Notes under the pieces: generated by a model | Seen by the model: the letters and a program-made list of their open reading frames with translations, nothing else | What the model was told of the DNA's origin: nothing | Database searches by the model: none | DNA from: Undaria pinnatifida | Taxonomy: Eukaryota > Sar > Phaeophyceae > Laminariales > Alariaceae | DNA: 64,000 nucleotides | Reading direction: 5' to 3' | Assembly: GCA_012845835.1 (NCBI GenBank) | Contig: JABAKD010000025.1 | Span: forward strand, 16,439,992 to 16,503,991 | Translations under genes and position numbers: made by a program | In this document: one piece after another, positions 33,590-45,200 of the stretch | Position numbering within the stretch: position 1 is the stretch's first letter | How the letters are laid out: every line of letters starts with the position of its first letter

Positions 33590-34500
33590 GTTACCATTAT
33601 TTTCTGACATCGCCAATTATAAGAAAGATGTACGTATTGCCAAATACAACAGGCGAGGTGGTGTGGTCATGCACTGTTTGTCATCACCATCATATAGTTA
33701 CCATTATTTTCCGACATAGCTAATTATACGAAAGAGATACGTATTGCCAAATACAACATGCGAGGTGATGTGGCCATGCACTGTCTCCGCCATTGAGCAC
33801 TAGAGGGAGACATAAATTATAAAATAGATACCATGTTAGATCTATAGCTCAAAATTGCCCTCCTAAAGTACAAATAAATATTTAATACCCACACACTAAT
33901 GTAACGGAGTGCCCTCCGTAGAAGGATAGTTTATAGATTCGACGCGAAATCATGTCATGGTTGAGGTGAAACCACGTGATATTAGGTGTCACCCTCACGT
34001 CAAGGCCATCATAGATGGGCGATAATGTAGGTGACGATGATGGGACAAGCAGGACGCCCCTCATCTCATTACCTGCTCTACCTGCTCTATCTACCTGCCT
34101 GCGCTACCCTGCAGCCCTGTCATGTTTGTCTGTTAGTATTCAATGTAGAGGAAATAATGTATAAGCTTTTGAGACTATCCAGCGAGCCATGAGGAGAGAC
34201 TAAAAAATAGGGCACCTCCCAATAAAAAACCACCCATATATATTGCGAGTACCAACAACGCAGCTTGCAAAGATGAGTTTTGACCTGAAATTCGTCGAAC
34301 TCACGGCTGACGTCCTTGAAAAGTAGTTATAAAATCAAGGGCACTGGAACCCATGAGGAGCATGCTTCCCAACGCCGACCAACCGCGGATCCCCCACTCG
34401 GAGTACCACTACACTACTAACCGTTATTATAGTGGACAGAAAATAGGACCCCTCCCAATCAGAAACTCACACATATATAGACCTACTCTGTACTTTATAC
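33590..34500 (+). repeat. 107-bp tandem pair and C2 fragments
   Basis: A tandem pair (33590-33687 and 33697-33790) shares TACGTATTGCCAAATACAAC. C2 fragments follow at 33810-33890, 34200-34335 (complete core) and 34420-34480. 33900-34195 holds no gene that I can see. Confidence 0.48.
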
Positions 34501-34899
34501 TTACAGTACTTGGATATTTTTTCTGAAAGTGCTCGGTTGGCACCTCCCGGCTCGGTTGGCACCTCCCTGGCATCTCTGGGGGTCCCACTTCGACACCGCC
34601 TCCGTGCATTATTACTTGCGGAACGGTCCAGCTTTTCTTTGGTTTCTTGCTCGGGCCTTTATTGTTTCTTGTTTCTGCTCGTTTTGCCAGTTGTTTCTTG
34701 CCTTAATTTTTCAGCTGCTTCTCGTGCTTCCTACAAATAAATTTGTTTTTTCTGCCAACACGATTTTTTTGAACCTTTTCGCTATTTTTTCTTCCTTTTT
34801 GTCTTCTAGTAAGGTGAACTTCGTACCATTTGCCGCTAATCGGCCGCCTGTGCATTATTAGTAGCGGAACGGTCCAGCTTTATTAGCTTTTCTTTAATT

Positions 34900-36175
34900 C
34901 CCACGATTTGTTTTGTACTTGACGAAGTTTCATCAGCCAAGATCTGGGCTTGGCTCATCAGCTCCGCACCGCCCAGCACCCCACCGCAGCGCTATTATTA
35001 TTATAGCTCACAGCAACGCAGCGCCGTGCAGTGCCCTGCGATGCCCTGCAGCTCAGCTCAACAGCGCACCGCAGCGCAGCGCTAGCTCAGCAGAGCGAAG
35101 CGCTGTGCTTTGCCGTGCTTTGCCATGCTGCGTGCTTTCCTGTACTTTTTTACTAGTTTGTACGTGCCAAAAATAATATTCGAAGTATCATACCACGTAC
35201 CGGCACTACTAATACTACAACACCAGGTTTGTACATGTGACGACGTTGTAATTGGATCATAAACAATGCACCCCCACAGCTCAGTTCAGCACGGCTATAT
35301 ATAGCTCAGCAGCGCAGCGCAGCGCAGTGCGGTGCCGTGCCTTACCCTTCGTTTTGCGGTGCTGTGTCGCGCGGCGCTGCGCGTTCTTTTGAACATACGG
35401 CAGGCAGCGGTTACTAGTATTAATAGTAGTAGTTGTATGTAGTACCAGGTATGTGGTACAGATACCAGGTTTATGTACGTGTTTTGAGTACTCGTCTTTT
35501 GGCTTTCTTCAGTTGATTGACCTCTCTCGCTCTCCATGCCCCCCCCCCCCCCCCCCCAGCAAATATCGCACGTACTGCCGTTCAGAATGTGACATCAACA
35601 AGCGCACAGCACAGCGCAGGGCAATTATTAGCTCTGCACAACGAGCACCTCCTGGCATTATTATCAATTCGCTATTCGCACCAAATAATAAATAATCACG
35701 GGCCTCTTCTTCCTGCCCCGTGTATTTACATGTTTCAGTTAAGTTGCAGTCTTTTTTGTGCGAGCGTAGCGGGCGGCGTCAACAGCCTTACGGAGCGGAG
35801 CCCAGTACTTTCTTCAGAACCACAAAGAGTACCACCACCAGGTACCGTTGGTACGTGTGTGCACTCGTCTATTTGCTTTTTCGTCGTTGGTTTTGTTCTC
35901 CATCTCGGTCCTCTTGGCGATTTTTTCTTTCGCGAAGCGCAAATTACACCCGTACAACTGTCGATCATAACGTGACATCGCCAACACACAGCACAGCACA
36001 GACAGGGCAATCAGCTCCGCACAAGTAGTAGCTCTTGCCATTATCAAATCGCTAGTTGCACTAAATCATGGGCCTCCTTCTTTCTGCCCCCTTCACATTT
36101 ATTTATTATCAGTTGAAATCTTGCGCGAGCGTAGCGGGCGGTGTCAGCCGCCCGCGGAGCGGAGCCCTTGTAGTG
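34900..36175. repeat. Degenerate ~370-bp tandem array with CAGCGCAG runs
   Basis: Units at about 35440-35810 and 35830-36175 share ACCAGGT..GTACGTG, ACTCGTCT.TTTGC, CACAGCACAG, GCTCTGCACAA-type steps and GAGCGTAGCGGGCGG..GGAGCGGAGCCC. A weaker third unit lies at 34910-35430. ORFs are repeat artefacts. Confidence 0.5.
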
Positions 36176-36290
36176 TTTTACAAGTACCAACAACGCAGCT
36201 TGTAAATATGAGTACATGGTACGTATTGACCCGAAATTCGTCGAACTCACGGCTGACGTCCTTGATTTCTTTTTACAGTATAAAATAAAA
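36175..36290 (+). repeat. C2 fragment with core module
   Basis: ACAAGTACCAACAACGCAGC then TTGTAAATATGAGT and CGTCGAACTCACGGCTGACG. An extra ACATGGTACGT interrupts the core. Confidence 0.5.
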
Positions 36291-36344
36291 CATTCATTCG
36301 TCGAACTCGCAGCATCGACAGATTGACTGTATAAAAAATGCATC

Positions 36345-36760
36345 CAAGCCTATCCCCCGCGCTGGGAGTTCGCGACGTGTTCCCGGGAGGGCTCTCCACG
36401 CCCCCCGCTCGCCGAGTTGGGCGTTAGCGCCCGTTCTTCGCCGGGGCCACCGAGGAGGGCTGCCGTGTGGGGCGGGCGCGGGACCGGTGTGTGTGGTCGG
36501 CGGATCGGGTGGCGCACGGAAGAGCCGGTGCCGAGAGGGGCATGCCGACACATCAGACCCAGCCAGGCTGCGATAGGCAGTCACTTTTGGGGCCTTGTTT
36601 TGCAGTGAAAACCGGGGCCACGCGCGCGGGGGACCCCCCTGTTCCGTTGATGTGCTGCCTTTTTTGGTCAGCGATGTTGCACGGAGTCACTCGTTCGTGC
36701 GGGTGACTACTCTAGACCACTCAGTCAACCCGGGGAAAAAACGGGGGTACCCCCTTACCG
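36345..36760. other. GC-rich island of unknown nature
   Basis: About 400 bp much richer in G+C than its flanks, with many CpG. Open frames exist on both strands (e.g. minus 36584-36294) but no family is recognised. It could be an exon, a promoter island or part of a mobile element. Confidence 0.3.
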
Positions 36761-39242
36761 TAGCCTTTTGGTCATCATAATATTGATAGTATTAATAGTG
36801 TAGTGTAGTAGTTAGTACTCCGAGTAGTCGTCAAGAAGAGTCATTTATTTTGGACATGACCACTGCCGAGCAGCACTCAGTAGTAAGGACATTAAAACGA
36901 GCGAAGGGAATACAGACAAGAGACCCACAGAACGTCACAGATCACAGGCCATCACCCTGACATTCCGGCAAAAAAGATGGGCGTGTTACCTAGTTTTTAC
37001 TATTTATTTGCTGATGCTGCTGCTGCATCTTCTCTCCCGACTTACTTGCTTCCGTTCCTTGGTGCTGAGTAATGACCAGAAGAAGAAAAAAAACATGAGA
37101 GGCCAATTGATACTATCCATCGGGTCTGTCTATCATCTATCGGTACAAACAACAATAAGACCGCGCTTCATACACGTTATACAAGCACCAGGTATATATA
37201 ATAGATTTTCCTAACGTATATACCGTCAACTGACGCAAAAAAAATCCCGGGATACCATTTTCTGCTTTAGAAAGGCCCATGGAAAACAGGCAGTAAGTGT
37301 TCGTTTTGGGCTATAATTATACTGTCAACTGCTTTGACAAACTGGCGCGAAACACCCTGCATATCATTCTAACGTACCGTCAAACTGGCGCGAAGATAAC
37401 CCGGTCACCGCTGTATGTCTAATAATGGTCCATAGACCCCAGTAAACCGAGAAATACCGAGAAAATATAGCTGCTGCTGTTTTGTTACGAAGCCGCTGCC
37501 TGTTAGCTCCGTCCCAAGAACAAAGAAAAGCACCCCCCCAGCGCAAGCTTGACCCGCTACGTCCTTGAACGTTGTCTGGTTCTCGTCGCGGGTGGGATGC
37601 ACACCAATCACTCGAGAAAAATCCGAAAGCAAGGTCAAATGATTCCATTCTTTACACTCCCCTTCCTCCATGATACCCCTGCCCTTCCCCCCGACTGCAT
37701 GCATCCACAACGGGCAGACAAGACTGTTAAGAAAGCGCTCCATCAAATAAAATAAACCAAGCGCGATTCAAAACAAAAAGAAACATCCCTCCCGAAGGAG
37801 AAAAAACGTTCCATGAAATAAACCAAACGCGTTTGATCCACACCAACAACGTCGTCTGTCGTCCTTCCACACAGGGAGGGGGCCTAAAAAAAACACAAGA
37901 TCCGAAACGAGGAGAAAAAACAAGTATCGAAATGTTTACAGCACAGCTGTGAAAAATGATAATACAGGTGCGATAATCACTCAACACAATCGATGAATTT
38001 TAGCCTCCCTCTACTCTTGTGAACTCGAACGTACGGCACCTCCGTTAACTTGCGGTACTGTAACTGCTGTGGCTATGAGCAACAAATCGCCGAAAAATGA
38101 ACACAATTGCATGATTTTTTGCCGTAAAAAAAAATGCCGATATAAACGAAGCAAACACCCGATCGACGATCAACCAGACAAGCGAGCAAGACAGGGAAAG
38201 CCGGCGAGACAGAGGGGGTGGGACGCCCCCCCCCCGCCCCCACCCAATCACGTCCCCCCGTATTGTCGCTTGCTGGACAAGCTCTACAGGTCGCTTCCCG
38301 CAAAACGCCGCAATGGTACCACGGCTGCTGTGAAAAACATGCATTAACCGAATAACAAACACGCCTCGAGGGGAATCCAACTCGTTCGTCCCCGACGCTG
38401 GTGTAGCAAGAGGCAGGGGGCAGGCATAGTGAGCCGCGCCCGGGGCAGGCAGTCTCCTACGAACGCACAAAGCGTGTCCCTGTGCACTAAAAAGTGCTCG
38501 ACATGAGATAAAACAGTTTATTAATAGACGTTTTTATTAGCTTGCTCGAAGAAGAGTCAAAAGGAGCCTCACCCAAGAACCGCAGAAAAACCAGGGGACG
38601 CCCAGACTGATCGAAAATCTCCTAGTCAACCCGCCCTCCTCCACGCCTCCACCTTATGCCCCCACCCGCAAACAAGGCCAAAAGCACGCCTTATTCTGTT
38701 TTGAAAAAACTAGAACCAATCAGAGCAGGCAAGGACAAAAAACACCTGGGATAAAAATCCAAGAAAAGGGGACGAAACAACAAAACGAAAACCACGCCGG
38801 TCACGTGGGGTATTTTCTCTAGCGCGGATTTCTCTTGAGGAGCAAGCGCCTGCTCCTCCCACTTCCACATCCGTTCCCCGTCACCTCCCGCGTCTCCCCG
38901 CGCTCCCCCGCACCACCCAACAGCTTACAGGCCCAACAAGACAGGGCGAATTCGCTCTGGAAAGAAAATAAAATGTCCGGAATCTCAAAACTCGATGGGC
39001 TCCGGGGTGTAGGTTATAACCGCGACGCGATGGCATCGCCTCCACCAAGATCCCAAGAACGGGCATCGCTGTCTCTATATGAAGGGCTAGGCCGATGATT
39101 AGGCTTTGGCCACGCGCCTTGATTCGCCAAAAGTACAGCCGGAATAACAGCGTTCCTTTGAATCGCCTTAAATGTTATTGGCCGAATGTGCGGCGCAATT
39201 AAGAGCGTTTCGTCGAATCGCCTGTAGAAGTTAGAGGCCTTT
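36761..39242. other. 3' flank of the metallothionein gene; no other gene seen
   Basis: The ORFs at 37364-37746 (minus) and 38045-38470 (minus) do not match any family I recognise. The region just below 39243 would hold the metallothionein 3' UTR; no polyadenylation signal could be assigned with confidence. Confidence 0.4.
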
Positions 39243-39294
39243 TTAGTTGCCGCAGCAGTCGCACGAGCCGGCGCCGCCGCATTTGCAGCTGTCG
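39243..39294 (-). CDS. MT: Metallothionein exon 3 (52 nt, stop codon)
   Basis: The acceptor is CCACAG. The first base completes a Gly codon and 16 codons follow (DSCKCGGAG, SCDCCGN), then TAA at 39245-39243. About 22 nt upstream of the acceptor on the coding strand lies an uninterrupted run of 20 C residues (G run at 39317-39336), which would serve as an unusual polypyrimidine tract. Confidence 0.86.
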
Positions 39295-42200
39295 CTGTGG
39301 GCGTATTTCGGGTGGCGGGGGGGGGGGGGGGGGGGGAGGATTGTGTTGGTGTAAACGTCCGTGGTATATAGAGGCGATAGTCAAAAAACCAGCTCAGTTC
39401 GATCAGTAGTGTTGCATACTCAACACTACTCATTTGCAAGTCGCGTAAGACTTCAGCCGCGCGCTGTCGAAATGCTTAATTCACAAACACCATACTTGTA
39501 TCATAAATGAAATTTAGATACATCACGCAGTTAGTTTGCAAAGTTGAGTTTCAACCGTTTAATCGATTGTACCAACAGCTGACGTTTTTCAATTTAAACT
39601 AAATTAATTAAATGTCAGAAGCTGCTGTAAGTTCGAGCCGTTGAGTGCCATACATAGTCGTTGTAACGCGCCAAAATAAAACACCTACGCACGTATTCAA
39701 TGTATGTGTCGTAAGATAATACGAATGTTAACAAATCGCCTTTCTTTTTGGGAGATTCCAGTCCGCGGGTTGGATACGGGACGCGGAGATTCGGGCACGA
39801 CAGCCCACAAAGGAGCGCCCCTGCTTGTATAATTCCTTCGGAAACTGGAAACTTGCTCCGCTCCTAAACATTTCGTCGCTTGTCAGCCAAAGATGTCGGG
39901 AGACGGCACTTTTACCCCTTGACCGACGACAACTTTCCAATAATTTACATAGTCTGACGCCAAACTACTATGTTTTAGTGAGGAACGATCGGTTTGACAC
40001 CCTTGACCGCTGGACGCTTTCCCTTGACTGACCGTCTCATGATATCTTCGGTCAGGGGAGGTACCAGTATATATTATTGTGAAACCTCTATGCACGCGGC
40101 CAATTTTTACACTACAAGTAATCAGGACGAAAAATCATGTCATTTCGATTTGGACACAAGAACATTTTTCCGGTTCTGGAAATATTCGTTCGACTCATGA
40201 CATCTTTGGTCAGGGGAGCCAGGTACCAGTACATATTTGAAACCTCTCTGCACGCGGCCGAATTTGACATCAATCAGGACGAAATGCCATGTCATTTCGA
40301 TTTGGATACCGAACATTTTTCCGGTGGTTCTGGGAATATTCGTCCTCATTCTGGAAATTCAAAATCGTTTTCCGAAACACTCTATTTTGGATATCTTAGG
40401 GAACGGACCTGGTTTTGTACTAATAGCAAACGTTTTTCCTCTTATTTGTCGTTCATTATTTTATTTCATTTCATCTTTTTCATATATTTTTTCCTCGCTT
40501 GGACTCGCCATTACTACGAATACTACGTCGTATTGTGAGCGAGTTCGTATCATAAAAAGCGAGAAGGACCGGGGACATCGACGAGACACGTTCACATTGA
40601 GGGTAGGGGGGGTGAGAGGTATTTACTTACCCGCAAGGGCAGTCGCCGCCGGAGCGAGAAGACGTCCCCGCCTTCACGGTGCCGCAGGAGCACGAGTCAC
40701 CGCAGCTGCAGGAAGAACCTTGGGATACCGGGAGTGGGAGGGCAGGTAGACAGGCAAGATAATTTACCGAAGGCCAACGTACGTATGTCGCAACCGGGAG
40801 GTCGCACGGACCAAGAGCGTGCAGGAGAGAGAGAGCGTGCAGTGGTGCAAGAGGAGTAGGTAGGGGGAGGGGGGGGGGGGGGGGAGGGGGGGGGGGGGGG
40901 AGGGGGGGAGGGTATGGAGGGGAGGGGGGAGATGGGAGGGCCGGGGTGAGATATAGGAAAATAAATGATGGTGAATGGTATGAACGGAATGTGCATGTTC
41001 GTCGGCAGGCGCGCGCGAGGAGTATACATCTTGTTCAAATTGCACCGGTACTTTCAACCATTGATAGCACACCCACAGCGGTATCCGTGGTGATTCTTCG
41101 TCAGATCTGTCGCCACAAACTTCAACACAAGACAAAACTACATCGCGAAGAAGACAGCTCCACAAGACAGACAACACCACCTGCTACATCGCGGATAAGA
41201 CAGGAAACTGGAGAGGTGTGTGTGTGTGTGTTCTTCACATTAAACCGTTCTTCTACTCGTCGACATCCAGCACACCCAGTGTCCGTACTGATTCTTCACC
41301 CTAGAAAGATCAGCTCTGTGGTCACAAGCCACGACACAGAGATAATGCATCGTAATGCATTCGACAACGCAATGTCATGCCCTAGTACTGGGTACGACAG
41401 GCACAACATACATACGTCAGCAACAGAAATACATTGGAAGAGAGAAATACGAAATAAACAAAAACAAAAACAAAAACAAAAAAACAAAAAAACAAAAAAC
41501 AAAATAAGAAAACAAATAAAAACAAAGATAAAAATAAAACAAAAAATGAAACAAACAAAATGAAGGGGAAATCGAAGAAACAACCCAACCGCAAAGGAGA
41601 GCCAAAGCTCGGAAAAGAAACATAATAAAATGAAATGAAATAAAGTAAAGTAAAACCAAAATAAGATAATCCGAACACGAGCCAAAAACCTGGACACGCA
41701 AGGAGGGAACAAAGGGGAAAAAAATACCCCAGAGAAAGACTAAAAGTGCTATGTACCTACTAGTCGGCCTGGTACCTTGCTACCCTGTCTGCCATCTCCT
41801 TCCTGCCTTCGTCCACCGCGGTCTCCCTTCTATTCCTCCTGTTGCCCCCCCTGCCCCCATTCCCTTGGACGGCTTTCCTTCTACTCCTCCTGTTAGAGGT
41901 GGCTCTATGTAATGGTTGTTCTAACGCACAATCATGTCAGTGGTCACAGGACAGGATTCAGTCACTCTGCAGAGGAAGAACACTATTTTTAGCGTACTAT
42001 CGATCGCCTGCTAAAGTGCCTGTGAGTCCGCTTGGCACATATCATATACCTGGTATACAAATGGGAACTAACAGTAGTAGTAAGTCCTGGCCGGAGTAGT
42101 TCAAGCGGCAGCTATAGTGCCGCATCAGACTGGTACAAACCGGCACAACAAAGGAACCGCCACTAGCAAACCACTACTAATAATACTGCTGCTTGCTGCT

Positions 42201-45200
42201 GTAGAGATGAGAAAAAAAAGCTGTCGTGTTTAGCAGGAGGCGATGATACACACCGCAAACAAATACCCCTCACTCGGGGAGAAAAGTGAGACAAAGCAAC
42301 AGACAAGAAACATCAAGACGGAGAAAGAACAAGAAACATAAAGAAAGGGAAAAAAAAAGAAACAGGGACACAAAGGACAAGAACATAACAAGCAACACGA
42401 CGACAGCAGCAGCAAGCAACAGCAGTTAGCAGCAAGCAGTTATAATTAATAGTTGGCTACTAATCAAGTAGTGAGAGTTCGAGCGCGGCTGCTGATTTGG
42501 CGCAACCATGAATCTCGCCAGGTGCCAGGTACGAACGACCTCAAGAGGGACCCTGGTTTCATTGCCAGTCGTCATTTTCATTTCTCGTGCAAGATTCAAA
42601 CCTCAAGTGCAACTTCGCAGTTCGCAATACTTACTCGTCCGCGTTCCTGCCACCCCAGTACATATCGTTTTATTATTGTTGACTATTCATAAAAATTGAA
42701 AAACGTCAGCTGTGAGTACGACCGGTTGAATGATTGAAATATTAGATTTTCCAAGATACAACACGCAACTAACTGCGTCCACACTAGCTGCGTACGTGCG
42801 AGTATACACGTCACTACTGGTCCCTTGAATGACACCTAAGGCATGTCCGTATTCCGAGACATTTTACCAGACCACAAGAGATTTGGGAGGGAAACGACAC
42901 ATTCTGATGCAACAGCTCAATAAAACTGCAAAAACAAAAATAAAATGCCGGGACTTGATCGTGACGAAAAAACCAAGCCCGCAAGCAGCGCAGCCAAGAG
43001 GCTTTTGCCTACCCGCCCCTGCAGATATGTGTCAACACGCAAGTGCACCATCGCCTGCTCCTCATTATTACTAGTACGTAAACGTCCGCATTATTCGTGC
43101 CATCCCAGGAGTGTTCCCGGGTTCCCTTAGTGCTGGTGTGGTCATCATTCACTACTTATATATCATACTGCTGTGGTCGCTGTATCATACCGGTGTTGTG
43201 CTGACGGGTATTCCTTTTATGTTTTTCAATGTTTTATGAAGACTCGAAAACGTCAGCTGAAGAAACAATTACATACGAAAACACCTGCTGCTGCCGCCAT
43301 GATGTGTTGGTGGTATGATATTTTATAATATTTCAAGGACGTCAGCCGTGTGTTCGACGAATTTCGGTTCAATACTCATCTTTGCAGGCTGCGTTGTTGG
43401 TACTTGTAATATACTATGTGGGTGAGTTTTTTCATAATGGGAGGGGTCATATGGTTAAAAACAAATACATACGAGTATACATATTTTATAAAAATTTTCA
43501 AGGACGTCAGCCGTGAGTTCGACGAAATTCAGGTCAATACTCATCTTTGCAAGCTGCGTTGTTGGTACTTGCAATATCCTACATGGGTGAGTTATTATTA
43601 ATAGGAGGGGTCCTATTTCTTGTTCACCATTATGTTAAGTGTTGGTATTTTTACGTTAGGTGGGGAATTTTGAGCTAAATCTAACATCACATCTATTGTA
43701 TAAAATGTTGTCTCACAATATGGTCCTTGACGTGTACCGTACACATGTGACGGCTTGCTGTCTCTTGAGACATATGGCATACCCTAGAGACAAGAGGAAA
43801 AAAAAATGCTTTGGCGAGGAAACGGCAGGAGGGGCTATCAGATTCGAGTGTTTGCGTTATAAAAAATGACAAAAATTATTTCATAAGGCTTGAAAAAGGC
43901 CAGATTCACTCCGGCATGGATTTGTCTGAGTTGAGGCTGGATATATGCAGTAAAACTTAAGCTGCAAAATATGTCTTTAGGGAGGTTTCGGGGTATTTGG
44001 ACTCAGCTCTGATTATTTTTTATCAGAATCGCATCTAAATGGCGAGTTTTTTTCGGAAAAAAACTTCCTCACTGATCAAATCTGCTGGTTTGGCCCCAAT
44101 TTTTACCAAACTCGAAAGTGGTCTTGTGGTGGAAAAAACGAGTTTAGAAGGAAATAACTCCATTAGCATTTGTTGTTCAACATTTTTAGTCTACTTCCTC
44201 ACAATGGCGTCGCAGACAGGATGTGAGATTATGAACAGTGAGATCGCTGGTTCGATTTTCACCGTCTTTCCCAGAAAAAAAAGGCATTTATTTTCTCACG
44301 TTCAAGAACCTGCAAAACTCAACCCTTTAAAAACAACTATGAGAGCATTGGATAGGATCATTGCAAGTCACTCCAATACCGAAAAAGTCGCATTGGATAC
44401 TGGGTACTTAATCGGGGTTCCTGACATAATCTGGGTAAATGTCAGGTATAGTGGGGGAGAATGTGGTGCAAAAAACGAGTTTATAAGGAAATAAATCGAA
44501 TAACATTTTTTGTTGAACATTTTTAGTCTACTTCCTCACAGGTCACATTTGGTTTTGCTCCATATCTCGGAGGCTTTGTACGAGCGTAGATGGGTTTTAG
44601 ATTTTAGACTGCTGTGGGATACGGCGGGACTATAGGAGACACTATGTAAAGACTTGTCCGCAAACACAGCCTACTACTGCTCATGGCACGACTGGGACAC
44701 AGCACCCTTGCAACGACCACCAAGAGGGAGATAACCGTATGTCCTTGCCACCATCGCGTGTGTTGTGGCGGCCCTACAGCTGCGCAAGGTAACGTAAGTT
44801 CGTAAGTTCGTCTCCCGGAGGGGACGATTTTGAATCGGACGACGACCAAAACAATTCAACGTGATTTTTTCCGACTTGACAAAGCAAACAGTAAGTGGAT
44901 ACAGGCGTTGATGCTCCATGAGAGAGGGCTTCCCTTTCCCGGCGACAGTAGAAACCCTACAGCTCTTCATTCCCTGCCCTAAGCATTGCCCATCCTGGCG
45001 TGGGTCACTCGTGGACTTCAAAATCTGGCTCAAGAGTACTATTCTCAACTAGCTGAATCCCATGTCAAACACAGCAAAAAAAATCGAAACCACGATAAGA
45101 CGGCCCATGGAACAACTCCTTTTTTGTTTTCATGACCGGTTGAAAATGCCCCCTCCGTCCAAATTGTACCACTCGAATTGTACTGCAGAGGATCCAGCCT

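Noticed and set aside
44039-44494. 151-residue ORF as a gene
   Set aside because: No recognisable family; it overlaps a pair of direct repeats and lies within the metallothionein intron.
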